Assembly: GCA_902800715.1 (NCBI GenBank)
Contig: CADCFN010000002.1
Coordinates: forward strand, 434,001-498,000
DNA from: an uncultured Bacteroidales bacterium
GTDB lineage: Bacteria; Bacteroidota; Bacteroidia; Bacteroidales; Muribaculaceae
Direction: 5' to 3'
DNA length: 64,000 bases
The position numbers and the translations under genes are program-made. This document shows, piece after piece, positions 27,680 to 36,626 of this stretch. Position 1 is the first letter of the stretch; every line of letters starts with the position of its first letter. The notes below the pieces were generated by a model. The model saw only the letters and a list, made by a program, of their open reading frames with translations, did no database searches and was not told the origin of the DNA.

Positions 27680-28891
27680 ATGAAATTCTTATCATCATCA
27701 TCATCCATCCATCTCCCGACGTTACCGTGCGGGAGCCGAGTGTTGAAATCGTGTGCCGTGCTGCTGCTGGCAGCGGGCATGGCGACCTGCGGCGTCGATA
27801 TCCCCAAGGAAAAACAGTCCTCGTTCGAGACGATGACTGTGCAAAAATCTGATTTAGAGGTTCCCGTGAAATTCAGCGCCAAGATGAAAGGTCAAGCCGA
27901 CGTGACCATCATGCCCCAGGTGAGCGGCCAGCTGATGAAAATCTGTGTGACCGAAGGTCAGCAGGTGGGCAAGGGTCAGACGCTGTTTGTCATCGACTCG
28001 CGCAATGCCCAGCACGAGCTGGAGTCGGCACGCGCCAACCTGCAGGCAGCGAACGCCAACCTGCAGGCTGCCATATCGCAGGCCAACAGCGCCAAGCTGG
28101 AGTATGAGAGCAACAAGAACCTGTATGACAAGAAAATCGTGAGCAACTACATGCTGGAGAGTTCACTGAACGCCTACAAGCAGGCGCAAGCTGCCGTGAG
28201 CCAGGCAAAGGCATCGGTGAGCCAGGCCCAAGCCGCAGTGAATCGCGCGAAGGTGAACCTGGGCTTCTGCACGATCAAGTCACCGGTGGCTGGCGTCATC
28301 GGCGAGATTACGGTCTATGCCGGCGACCAGGTGAGCCCGATGACGCAAATGACCATCGTCAGCGGCAACAGGCAGATGGAGGCGGAGTTCTCGGTTCCCG
28401 AGTCCATCCTCGAGGAGGGCATGACGTCAGGGTACACCCAGAGCGACAAGGCGCGAAACCTTGCCAACCTGCCCGAGGCGACGTTCATCATGAAGAACGG
28501 CACCGAGTACCCCATCAAGGGGCGCATCTCGACGGTGACGGGCGTGGTGAACGCCACAACCGGCTCGCTGGCATGCAAAGCCACGTTCCCCAACCCCGAC
28601 GGCATCCTGTACTCGGGCATCCAGGGCACTGTGGTGCTCTCGTTTCACCAGCGTGACGTGATGGTGGTGCCGCAGAACGCTGTCGTGCGCCTGCAGGACA
28701 AGTCGCTGGTGTATAAAGTGAAGGCCGACAGCACCGCCACCGCCGTCACCGTGACGACAGCCGACGTGGGCAACGGCAAGGACCTTGTCGTGCTCGAGGG
28801 CCTGAACGTGGGCGACCGCATCGTGACCGTCGGCGCCAACAACCTGCAGGAGGGCCAGCGTGTCCTGTTCCCCACAGCCCAAAAGAAATGA
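27680..28891 (+). CDS. RND efflux periplasmic adaptor (AcrA/MexA-like)
   Basis: The adaptor joins the inner-membrane RND pump to the outer-membrane channel. The 403-residue protein shows the lipoyl half-motifs (MPQVSGQLMKICVTEGQQVGKG near residues 75-95, and SPVAGVIG after the hairpin), a long alpha-hairpin rich in Ala and Gln (about 110-195, repeated SQAKASVSQAQAAV), a beta-barrel and a membrane-proximal domain. The N-terminus is unusually Ser- and His-rich before a hydrophobic segment ending at Cys37 (LLLAAGMATC), which suggests a lipoprotein. It is first in an adaptor-pump-channel operon. The exported compounds are unknown. Confidence 0.92.
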   Translation: MKFLSSSSSIHLPTLPCGSRVLKSCAVLLLAAGMATCGVDIPKEKQSSFETMTVQKSDLEVPVKFSAKMKGQADVTIMPQVSGQLMKICVTEGQQVGKGQTLFVIDSRNAQHELESARANLQAANANLQAAISQANSAKLEYESNKNLYDKKIVSNYMLESSLNAYKQAQAAVSQAKASVSQAQAAVNRAKVNLGFCTIKSPVAGVIGEITVYAGDQVSPMTQMTIVSGNRQMEAEFSVPESILEEGMTSGYTQSDKARNLANLPEATFIMKNGTEYPIKGRISTVTGVVNATTGSLACKATFPNPDGILYSGIQGTVVLSFHQRDVMVVPQNAVVRLQDKSLVYKVKADSTATAVTVTTADVGNGKDLVVLEGLNVGDRIVTVGANNLQEGQRVLFPTAQKK

Positions 28892-28920
28892 AATTGTCAG
28901 AGCAGTCGGTTTTTAGAGTT

Positions 28921-29018
28921 GAAAACTGAAAACTGACAACTAAAAACTGAAAACTGAAAACTAAAAACTGAAAACTGACAACTGACAACTGAAAACTGAA
29001 AACTGACAACTGAAAACT
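28921..29018 (+). repeat. 14 exact 7-bp tandem units ending at a start codon
   Basis: Fourteen consecutive heptads of the form GAAAACT, GACAACT or AAAAACT fill 98 nt and end at the base before the ATG of the RND pump gene. The first unit starts 29 nt after the adaptor stop. The units carry only A, C, T and G in a fixed pattern, giving an unstructured, A-rich leader. The copy number could change by slipped-strand replication. Confidence 0.9.
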
Positions 29019-32000
29019 ATGAAGAACAACATCTTCATCAACCGATATGTGATGGCATGCGCGATAGCGATTGTCATCACGCTGGTGGGCGCCATCTGCA
29101 TCGGCACGCTGCCCATCGAGCAGTACCCGAACATCGCACCGCCCACGGTGCGCGTCTCGACCTCATACACCGGTGCCGACGCCAACACCATCATGAAGGC
29201 GGTGATTCAACCCCTCGAGGAGAACATCAACGGCGTGCCGGGCATGACCTATATCACCAGCTCGGCATCGGCATCGGGCGACGTGTCGATTCAGGTGTTC
29301 TTTGAGCAGGGCACCGACCCCGACCTGGCTGCCGTGAACGTGCAGAACCGCGTGAGCCGTGCCACAGCGTTGTTGCCCGCCGAGGTGACGCAGGTGGGCG
29401 TGCAGGTGATGAAACAGCAGAGCAACATCCTGCACATCGGCGCGCTGAAGAGCGTGGACGGCAAGTATGACACCGACTTTATCGCCAACTATATCGACAT
29501 CAACATCAAGCCCCGACTGATGCGCATCACCGGCGTGGGCGACGTGATATCGCTGGGTAACACCTATGCCCTGCGCATCTGGCTGAAGCCCGATGTGATG
29601 GCGCAGTATAATCTGGAGCCCAACGATGTGTTCGCCGCTATCGGCGGGCAGAGCTTCGTCGCTGCAACGGGTTCGCTGGGCGAGCAGTCCGAGAATGCCT
29701 ACCAGTACTCGATGGAGTACAAGGGCACGCTGAAGACCGTCGAGGAGTTCAACGAGATTGTGCTGCGCACCAGCGACGGCGGTCACCTGTTGCACCTGAG
29801 CGATGTGGCTGAGGTGGAAATCGGCGCCGTGAGCTACAGCTTCACCTCCAACATCGACGGCCAGCCGGGCACCATCTACATGGTGTTCCAGGCCCCTGGT
29901 GCCAACGCTACCGAGGTGAACGCCCGCATTGCCAACCTCTATGAGGAGCTGAAGCCGACGATGCCTGCAGGTTTGGAGTTCGAGATTCTGGAGACCAGCG
30001 ATGACTTCCTCTTCGCTGCCATCCACAACGTGGTCGAGACGCTCGTCATCGCCATCATCCTGGTGATTCTCGTGGTCTACTTCTTCCTGCAGAATTTCAA
30101 GGCGACGGTGATTCCCTCGTTGTCGATTATCGTGTCGCTGCTGGGCACGTTCGCCATTGTGAAACTCGCGGGATTCTCGCTCAACATCCTGACGCTATTC
30201 GCGTTGGTGCTCGCCATCGGTACTGTGGTGGACGACGCCATTGTGGTGGTCGAGGCGGTGATGGCCAAAATGGAGAGCGGCATCACCGATGCACGCCGCG
30301 CCACCCGCGAGGCGATGAGCGACGTGTCGGTTGCCGTTATCTCATGTACTCTGGTCTTCATGGCGGTGTTCATCCCCGTGGCGTTCATGCCCGGCACATC
30401 GGGCTCGTTCTTCACGCAGTTCGGTGTCACGCTGGCTTCGGCAGTGGGTCTGTCGTGCGTGTCGGCCTTGACGCTGTGTCCTGCGCTGTGCGCCATCATG
30501 ATGCGCTATTCCAAGGACAACAAGGAGAAAAAGAACCTGAACTACTACGTTACTAAGGCCTATACCGCCAGCTATAACGCCATCCTCAAGAAATACAAGA
30601 AGAGCGTGGGCAAATTCATCAAGCGCCCGAAATTGGCGTGGATACTGCTGGCTATTACAGCCGTGTTGCTCGTCTTCTTCATGCGCGGTCTGCCCTCAGG
30701 CCTCGTGCCCCAAGAGGACCAGGGCGTGTTCTTTGCCGAGGTGCGTGCCCCCGAAGGCAGCACCCTGCATGAGACACAGGAGATTGTCAAGAAAGTGGAG
30801 GAGAAGGTGAAGAAGATTCCCGAGCTGGAGAACTATGCTGTGGTCAGTGGCTACGGCATTATGTCCGGGCGCTCGAGCAGTTGCTACGCCACGCTTATCA
30901 TCCGCCTGAAGAATTGGGACGACCGCCCCGGCATGAACCACAACATCATGCTGGTGTATGGACGATTCGCCATGGACTGCAAGGAAATCAAGAATGCGCT
31001 AGTCATCCCCTTCCAGATGCCTCAGGTGCCGGGCTACGGTTCAAACAACAGCGTGAACCTTGTTTTAGAGGACATGCAGGACCGCCCGATGTCGGAGTTC
31101 AATGTTGATGCAAACAAGTTCCTGGCGAAACTCAACGAACGGCCTGAAATCATGTTGGCGATGTCTACCTATTCAGAGCGATTCCCGAAGTATCAGGTCG
31201 ACATCGATGCGACACAGTGCGACCGTTCAGGCATCACGCCCGCGTCAGTGCTTCGCACGCTGGGTGCCTATTGCGGCGGCTCCTATGTGGGCAACTTCAA
31301 CCAGTTCGGCAAGGTGTATCGCATCATGGCGAATGCTGCCCCCGAGTACCGCCTCGACCCCTCGTCACTCAACAACATCTTCGTGCGCGTGCAAGGCGGC
31401 AAGATGGCGCCGATTTCAGAGTTCGTCACTTTGAAGGAGGTTGTAGGTTCGGCATCGGTCGACCACTTCAACCTGTTCCAGAGCATCACCTGCGCTGTGA
31501 TGTCCGCCAGCGGATACTCGGAGGGCGATGCCCACAAAGCCATTGCCGAGGTCTTCAAGCAGGAGATGCCCAAGGGATACAGCTACGAGTACGGTGGCAT
31601 GTCACGCGAGGTGGAGGAAACCGCCGGCTCCTATGCGACAGCTCTGATTTATGTCATCTGCGTTATCCTTATCTACCTCATTCTGGCTTCACTGTACAAC
31701 TCGTGGTTCACGCCATGTGCCGTATTGTTCAGCGTGCCTTTCGGACTGATGGGCTCATTTGGTGCCATCTGGCTCGTATCGCTGCTCCATCTGCCTGGCA
31801 TGGAGAATAACATCTACCTGCAGACGGGTGTCATCATGCTGATTGGTCTGTTGGCCAAAACGGCTATCCTTATTACCGAGTTTGCCTCGGAGCGCCGTGC
31901 CCAGGGCATGAGTATCCGTGATGCCGCCTTTGCAGCCTGCGAGGAGCGTCTGCGCCCCATCCTGATGACCGTGGTCACGATGATTGCGGGTATGATTCCG

Positions 32001-32207
32001 CTCATCATCGCCGGTGGTGCCGGTGCCAACGGTAACCGTGTGCTTGCACTGGGTGTCACCGCCGGTATGGCCGTCGGCACGCTCGCCCTGCTCTTTGTGG
32101 TGCCCGTGTTCTTCATATTCTTCCAGAAACTCCACGAGAGATTCCAGGGTAAGACAGCTACTCCAGAAACCGCCCTGGAGGCTCCAGAAACTGACCTGAA
32201 GGACTAA
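29019..32207 (+). CDS. RND efflux pump, inner-membrane permease (HAE1/AcrB-like)
   Basis: This 1062-residue proton-driven exporter has the usual 12 membrane segments and two large periplasmic loops. Landmarks are INRYVMACAIAIVITLVGAI at the first segment, the YPNIAPPTVRVSTSYTGA strand, the proton-relay pair in the fourth segment (GTVVDDAIVVVE), SGSFFTQF, and the second-half repeat ending with LRPILMTVVTMIAGMIPL. It pairs with the upstream adaptor and downstream channel. The start is fixed by MKNNIFINRYV, directly after the heptad leader. The substrate cannot be predicted; multidrug, bile-acid or lipid export are all possible. Confidence 0.95.
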   Translation: MKNNIFINRYVMACAIAIVITLVGAICIGTLPIEQYPNIAPPTVRVSTSYTGADANTIMKAVIQPLEENINGVPGMTYITSSASASGDVSIQVFFEQGTDPDLAAVNVQNRVSRATALLPAEVTQVGVQVMKQQSNILHIGALKSVDGKYDTDFIANYIDINIKPRLMRITGVGDVISLGNTYALRIWLKPDVMAQYNLEPNDVFAAIGGQSFVAATGSLGEQSENAYQYSMEYKGTLKTVEEFNEIVLRTSDGGHLLHLSDVAEVEIGAVSYSFTSNIDGQPGTIYMVFQAPGANATEVNARIANLYEELKPTMPAGLEFEILETSDDFLFAAIHNVVETLVIAIILVILVVYFFLQNFKATVIPSLSIIVSLLGTFAIVKLAGFSLNILTLFALVLAIGTVVDDAIVVVEAVMAKMESGITDARRATREAMSDVSVAVISCTLVFMAVFIPVAFMPGTSGSFFTQFGVTLASAVGLSCVSALTLCPALCAIMMRYSKDNKEKKNLNYYVTKAYTASYNAILKKYKKSVGKFIKRPKLAWILLAITAVLLVFFMRGLPSGLVPQEDQGVFFAEVRAPEGSTLHETQEIVKKVEEKVKKIPELENYAVVSGYGIMSGRSSSCYATLIIRLKNWDDRPGMNHNIMLVYGRFAMDCKEIKNALVIPFQMPQVPGYGSNNSVNLVLEDMQDRPMSEFNVDANKFLAKLNERPEIMLAMSTYSERFPKYQVDIDATQCDRSGITPASVLRTLGAYCGGSYVGNFNQFGKVYRIMANAAPEYRLDPSSLNNIFVRVQGGKMAPISEFVTLKEVVGSASVDHFNLFQSITCAVMSASGYSEGDAHKAIAEVFKQEMPKGYSYEYGGMSREVEETAGSYATALIYVICVILIYLILASLYNSWFTPCAVLFSVPFGLMGSFGAIWLVSLLHLPGMENNIYLQTGVIMLIGLLAKTAILITEFASERRAQGMSIRDAAFAACEERLRPILMTVVTMIAGMIPLIIAGGAGANGNRVLALGVTAGMAVGTLALLFVVPVFFIFFQKLHERFQGKTATPETALEAPETDLKD

Positions 32208-32241
32208 AAAGCCTAAGAACTTTAATCATTGGCAATTGAAA

Positions 32242-33627
32242 ATGAAAACGACAATCAAGATAATAGCCATTTGTGTGGCAGCAGTGTCTCTGGTGGGCTG
32301 CGACACCATCAAGAGTTTACACAGCGAGTACAAGTCCCAAGCGACGATTCCAGCCGACGTTCTCGGTAGCAATGTCAAGGTGACAACCGACACCACTTTA
32401 CTGACCGAATTATCGTGGCGTGAGTTCTTTACCGACCCGTTGCTGCAACGGCTCATCGACACGGCCCTGGTGCGCAACACCGACATCAATTCGGTGCGTC
32501 TCGCGATACAACAGTCCGAGGCTGCGTTGGCTGCTGCCAAGCAGGCGTTTTTCCCGTCAGTGTATTTTGCCCCATCGGGCTCTGTTTCTTCGTTCGGTGG
32601 CAGTGCTGCGTCCTGGACCTACAACACGCCTTTGCAGGTTAATTGGGATATTGATGCCTTCGGCTCCATCAAGAGTCAAAAACGCAAGTCCGAGGTGATG
32701 CTCTTGAAAGCACAAATCCAAGAACAAGACGCACGTGCCGACATCATTTCGGCAGTGGCTCAGCAGTACTGTACACTGCTCCTGCTTGACCAGCAGCTGG
32801 AAATCCTCATGTCAACCGACAGCCTGTGGAATATCTCGCTTGAAACGCAGAAGATACTCTGGGAGAACGGCAAATCCTACTCTACAGCCGTTAATCAAAT
32901 GGAGTCATCCTACCTAAACGTGAAAACGTCGATTGTTGACACTCACCGCTCTATCCGTCAGGTGGAGAATGCCATCTGCCGCCTGCTGGCCATCCCGCCA
33001 CAGCACATCGAGCGCAGCCGCTTAGGCCGCTTCTCCCTGCCTCGACGTTTTGAGTCGGGTGTGTCGGCAATGCTGTTGCAGAATCGCCCCGACATCAAAA
33101 TGGCAGACCTTGCCATGGCCGAGGCCTTCTACAACACCCAGGCAGCCCGCGCTGCATTCTTTCCGTCACTCAACCTTCAAGGACTGGCAGGATGGACCAA
33201 TAGTGCTGGCGCTGGTGTCGTAAACCCCGGTAAGATTTTGCTCAACGCCGTTGCATCGCTGACTCAGCCCATCTATGCCCAAGGCAAATTGAAGGCTAAC
33301 CTGAAAATCAACCAGCTTGCACAGGAGGACATGATGAACCGCTATGTGCAGACGGTCATTGATGCCGGCAGCGAAGTGAATGAAGCGCTTGCCGACTGCC
33401 AGGCGGCAGCTGAAAAACATGGCTATTACCATCGCCAAGTGGTTGTATTGAAGGAAGCCTACAAGGGAACCCATGAACTCATGGACAATGGCAAGGCAAG
33501 CTATCTGGAGGTGCTCACAGCACAAGAGACTCTCCTGAATGCCCAGCTCAATGAGGCCACGAACATGTATAACGGGGCCATGGGCCTTATTGCCCTGTAC
33601 ATCGCCTTGGGTGGAGCTACACAATAA
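32242..33627 (+). CDS. outer-membrane efflux channel (TolC/OprM family)
   Basis: The 461-residue channel is a lipoprotein (signal MKTTIKIIAICVAAVSLVGC, Cys20), which is usual for OprM-type members. It has two OEP repeats with long alpha-helices, for example the LAIQQSEAALAAAKQAFFPS and MAEAFYNTQAARAAFFPSLN repeats that mark the two halves. ATG at 32242 was preferred over the TTG at 32236 because it places the signal peptide correctly. It is the third gene of the adaptor-pump-channel operon. Confidence 0.92.
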   Translation: MKTTIKIIAICVAAVSLVGCDTIKSLHSEYKSQATIPADVLGSNVKVTTDTTLLTELSWREFFTDPLLQRLIDTALVRNTDINSVRLAIQQSEAALAAAKQAFFPSVYFAPSGSVSSFGGSAASWTYNTPLQVNWDIDAFGSIKSQKRKSEVMLLKAQIQEQDARADIISAVAQQYCTLLLLDQQLEILMSTDSLWNISLETQKILWENGKSYSTAVNQMESSYLNVKTSIVDTHRSIRQVENAICRLLAIPPQHIERSRLGRFSLPRRFESGVSAMLLQNRPDIKMADLAMAEAFYNTQAARAAFFPSLNLQGLAGWTNSAGAGVVNPGKILLNAVASLTQPIYAQGKLKANLKINQLAQEDMMNRYVQTVIDAGSEVNEALADCQAAAEKHGYYHRQVVVLKEAYKGTHELMDNGKASYLEVLTAQETLLNAQLNEATNMYNGAMGLIALYIALGGATQ

Positions 33628-33645
33628 CAGCTCAGACACTTGATT

Positions 33646-34677
33646 ATGCGATGTTTCGTTTATTTCCTGCTATCCATTTGTGCAGCGACGTTGCTCTCGT
33701 CATGTGAGCATGACGAGCCAGTCAACCCCATCAAGCCGCTTGAGGAGCGCACGGTGCTCGTGCTAACCACCGAGGGCGAGATTTTTGACCAAACGGGCAA
33801 TCTGGTGAAGGAACTGCCCAACTGCACGTTTGCCTCGGAAATCATCGCCGAGGGTAACGACTATTTTGTTGCCGGTGTGTCGTCCAAGGGACGTGTGGGC
33901 TATTGGAAAAACGGCAAATGGAACACGCTGCATGTCGATTTTATCGATGACGTGGACCACTGGATTTACGGCATCGGCAAGTGGGATACCTACATCTATC
34001 TGCTCGATTTGCCCAACGTGCTCAGGAACAGCGGCATCTTCCCGCTCGAAGACTCCGAGCGTTTTGTTGCCTCCGATCACGGGTTGGAGGTGAGTGAGGG
34101 CCAGTGCTATGTCATCGGCTATGAACTGACCGGCAACGAGTCAGTATTTCTTCCCATTTTGTATTCCTACAACAAAGGGCATTACGAGAAGGAATACTTG
34201 TCGGTGCCCCCGGGATACATCACAGGCGAGTGCCGGGCCATCTATGCCAGCAACCGTACCCACACCGTGATTGGAGGCATCGTGGGCCGCGAGCCGGCAG
34301 TGTGGGTGGACAAGCAGTGCAAGACTTATCAAGTCAGTTGCCCTGAACTCCTGAAAGAGGGCAGTTACCCGGTGGGACGCATCGAGGACATCACCGAGTG
34401 TAACGGCCGCGTGTATGCCGCGGGATTTGAATACAATGCCGACATGGAGCTGGTGGCCACGGTGTGGGTCGACGGCATCCCCGAGCATTACCAGTATAAT
34501 CCAGACTATGACGGCGCCTCACAGGCCATTGGCATCTACGCCTATGGTGAGGATGTGTATGTGCTCACTACCGAGTTTGCCCCGGAGGTGAGCGACCTCA
34601 TGACCCACGTGTGGCTGAACGGGAAAATACTCATGTCCTATCAAGGCATCCAGCCAACAGGATTCGTAGTTTTGTAA
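33646..34677 (+). CDS. hypothetical lipoprotein, first of a tandem pair
   Basis: The protein (344 residues) has a lipoprotein signal (ATLLSSCEHDEP) and no family that I recognise. The body is beta-rich with repeated strands and kelch- or propeller-like spacing, including KGRVGYWKNGKWNTLHVDF. It is clearly paralogous to the next gene: EHDEPVNPIKP, VGYWKNGKWNTLHVDFIDDV and GIFPLE all recur. It starts 18 nt after the TolC-family gene and may be co-transcribed with the efflux operon. The ATG at 33646 is preferred over the TTG at 33640. Confidence 0.75.
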   Translation: MRCFVYFLLSICAATLLSSCEHDEPVNPIKPLEERTVLVLTTEGEIFDQTGNLVKELPNCTFASEIIAEGNDYFVAGVSSKGRVGYWKNGKWNTLHVDFIDDVDHWIYGIGKWDTYIYLLDLPNVLRNSGIFPLEDSERFVASDHGLEVSEGQCYVIGYELTGNESVFLPILYSYNKGHYEKEYLSVPPGYITGECRAIYASNRTHTVIGGIVGREPAVWVDKQCKTYQVSCPELLKEGSYPVGRIEDITECNGRVYAAGFEYNADMELVATVWVDGIPEHYQYNPDYDGASQAIGIYAYGEDVYVLTTEFAPEVSDLMTHVWLNGKILMSYQGIQPTGFVVL

Positions 34678-34684
34678 ATTTTTA

Positions 34685-35716
34685 ATGATGAAACAGAGAT
34701 TTTTATATCAATTATTCATGATGTGTGCGCTGGTGTCGCTCTCGTCGTGTGAGCACCATGAGCCGGTCAACCCGATTAAGCCGGTTGATGAGCGCACGGT
34801 GCTTGTGTTGACCTACAACGGTGAGGTCTTTGACCAGTATGGTGATCTGGTCTCGAAATTGCCGAACTGCCTTTATGCAGCTGAAATCATTTCCGATGGA
34901 GAAGACTTTTTCGCGTCGGGTACCCATGCCAAGGGCCGCGTGGGGTATTGGAAAAACGGCAAGTGGAACACGCTGCATGTCGATTTCATCGATGATGTGG
35001 ACCACTGGGTCTACGGTATCGGCAAATGGGATTATTACTTCTATTTGCTTGATGTTCCTAATGTACTGAAGAACAGCGGTATCTTCCCGCTTGAGAATTT
35101 CCATGACTTCGTTCCCCCCAGGCATGCGCTCGCTGTGAGTGAAGGCAAATGCTATGTAATCGGTTATGGGTTCGGTGACGATGAAAATGCAGATGGTCAT
35201 TATTTGCCGGTGTTGTACACCAATTACAAGAAAGAGTTCCTGCCCATGCCCAAGGATGCCGTGACGGGCGAGTGTCATGCCATCTATGCCTATGACCGCG
35301 ACCACACCATCATCGGCGGCTTCATTGATGCCAAGCCTGCAGTCTGGGTCGAGAAGGAATATGAGATTTATCCTGTCAGCTATCCCAGGGAGACACTCGA
35401 CGGCCTGAACATCATCGGGAGCGTGGAATCGGTGACGAAGTGTAACGGCCACATCTATGCGGCAGGCTTTGAACATGATTACAACAATAAGTCTATCGCC
35501 ACCCTGTGGACCGATGGTGTTCCCGCACATTATCTGTCGGGATGGGAATGCACCAGTTCACATGTCATCGAAATCCACTCCTATGGCGATGACGTGTATA
35601 TGCTCACCTTTGAATATAATAACGACACTGACGAGTCACGGAGTCATTTGTGGATGAATGGCAAAATCATCATGACCTATGAGAATTTGTCCATATCAGG
35701 ATTTACGATACTTTGA
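34685..35716 (+). CDS. hypothetical lipoprotein, second of a tandem pair
   Basis: This 343-residue lipoprotein (LVSLSSCEHHEP) is a tandem duplicate of the gene before it, 7 nt downstream. The conserved core is the N-terminal EHHEPVNPIKPVDERTVLVLT and the YWKNGKWNTLHVDFIDDVDHW stretch, while the middle is more divergent (for example the extra NADGHYLPV insert). No catalytic motif is visible. Both copies keep intact frames, so both are probably used. Their place next to an efflux operon and a phospholipase suggests a cell-envelope role, by inference only. Confidence 0.75.
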   Translation: MMKQRFLYQLFMMCALVSLSSCEHHEPVNPIKPVDERTVLVLTYNGEVFDQYGDLVSKLPNCLYAAEIISDGEDFFASGTHAKGRVGYWKNGKWNTLHVDFIDDVDHWVYGIGKWDYYFYLLDVPNVLKNSGIFPLENFHDFVPPRHALAVSEGKCYVIGYGFGDDENADGHYLPVLYTNYKKEFLPMPKDAVTGECHAIYAYDRDHTIIGGFIDAKPAVWVEKEYEIYPVSYPRETLDGLNIIGSVESVTKCNGHIYAAGFEHDYNNKSIATLWTDGVPAHYLSGWECTSSHVIEIHSYGDDVYMLTFEYNNDTDESRSHLWMNGKIIMTYENLSISGFTIL

Positions 35717-35758
35717 CGATAATTGAAACAATATTATAAGGATTTAAAAATTGAAGTT

Positions 35759-36610
35759 ATGAAATATACGAGAGCATTATTTCTTGCCATTCTGGCACTG
35801 GTCGCTTTACCTATGATGGGCCAGATAGTTACGTCAATAAAAGGCGTGGAGCGAGAAAGAATCAATGTGGACAGCATTATCAATGACTTTGACAGCCGCC
35901 CCGCCTTCGGCATCTACAAGGACACTTACTTCGTGGGTGGTACGGCACTGAATACCAAGCCCACCGAGTACAACAGCGACGTGAAGTTCCAAATCAGCTT
36001 CCGCCACAGGCTCACCAAGTCCATCCTGCCCTTCCACAGCCACCTGTTCTTGCAATACTCACAGAAGGCGATTTGGAACGTGTTTGAGGAGTCGTTGCCC
36101 TTCCATGACCTGAACTTTAATCCCGGCATCGGTGTTCAGAATCTGGTTATGCATAACGGAAGACTTGTGGGAAATGCCACCATCATGCTTGAACATGAGT
36201 CCAACGGTCGTGACGGTGAGGCCTCGCGCAGCTGGAACAAGGTGACCTTCGGCTATGCGGCGGTTATCGACCCTCGACTGGAGGTGTATGCCAAGACGTG
36301 GATTCCCATCATCGACGGGCAGCAGAACAAGGATATCCTCAAGTACTGCGGTATCTTCCAGGTAGGTTCACAGTTTATCTCGGCCAACAAGCGTTGGGTC
36401 GCCGACGTCACCTTTGTGAAACGCCAGGGATGGAACCTCAACTTCAATACGATTCTGAATTTGGGATTCCGCTTCAGCAAGAGAGATAACCAGTACTTCA
36501 TGCTGCACTTCTATGACGGCTACGGCGAGAACCTGCTCGACTACAACAAGTACCACTTGCGCCTGCGCATCGGTATTTTGATTCGCCCGAATTTCTTCAG
36601 CGACTTCTAA
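35759..36610 (+). CDS. pldA: outer-membrane phospholipase A (OMPLA)
   Basis: OMPLA hydrolyses phospholipids that reach the outer leaflet of the outer membrane. The 283-residue protein has a signal peptide (ending near MMGQ) and beta-barrel strands ending in Phe. The active-site motif LEHESNGRDGEASRSWNKV carries the catalytic His, Ser and the Asn/Arg that match OMPLA (HESNG and SRSWN). The ATG at 35759 is chosen because it gives the signal peptide; the TTG at 35723 does not. It ends 16 nt before the convergent GH9 gene and follows the tandem lipoproteins. Confidence 0.85.
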   Translation: MKYTRALFLAILALVALPMMGQIVTSIKGVERERINVDSIINDFDSRPAFGIYKDTYFVGGTALNTKPTEYNSDVKFQISFRHRLTKSILPFHSHLFLQYSQKAIWNVFEESLPFHDLNFNPGIGVQNLVMHNGRLVGNATIMLEHESNGRDGEASRSWNKVTFGYAAVIDPRLEVYAKTWIPIIDGQQNKDILKYCGIFQVGSQFISANKRWVADVTFVKRQGWNLNFNTILNLGFRFSKRDNQYFMLHFYDGYGENLLDYNKYHLRLRIGILIRPNFFSDF

Positions 36611-36626
36611 CTTGTGCGTTTGAGCA

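Noticed and set aside
28921..29018. Possible CRISPR array
   Set aside because: Units are 7 bp with no spacers, so this is a simple tandem repeat.
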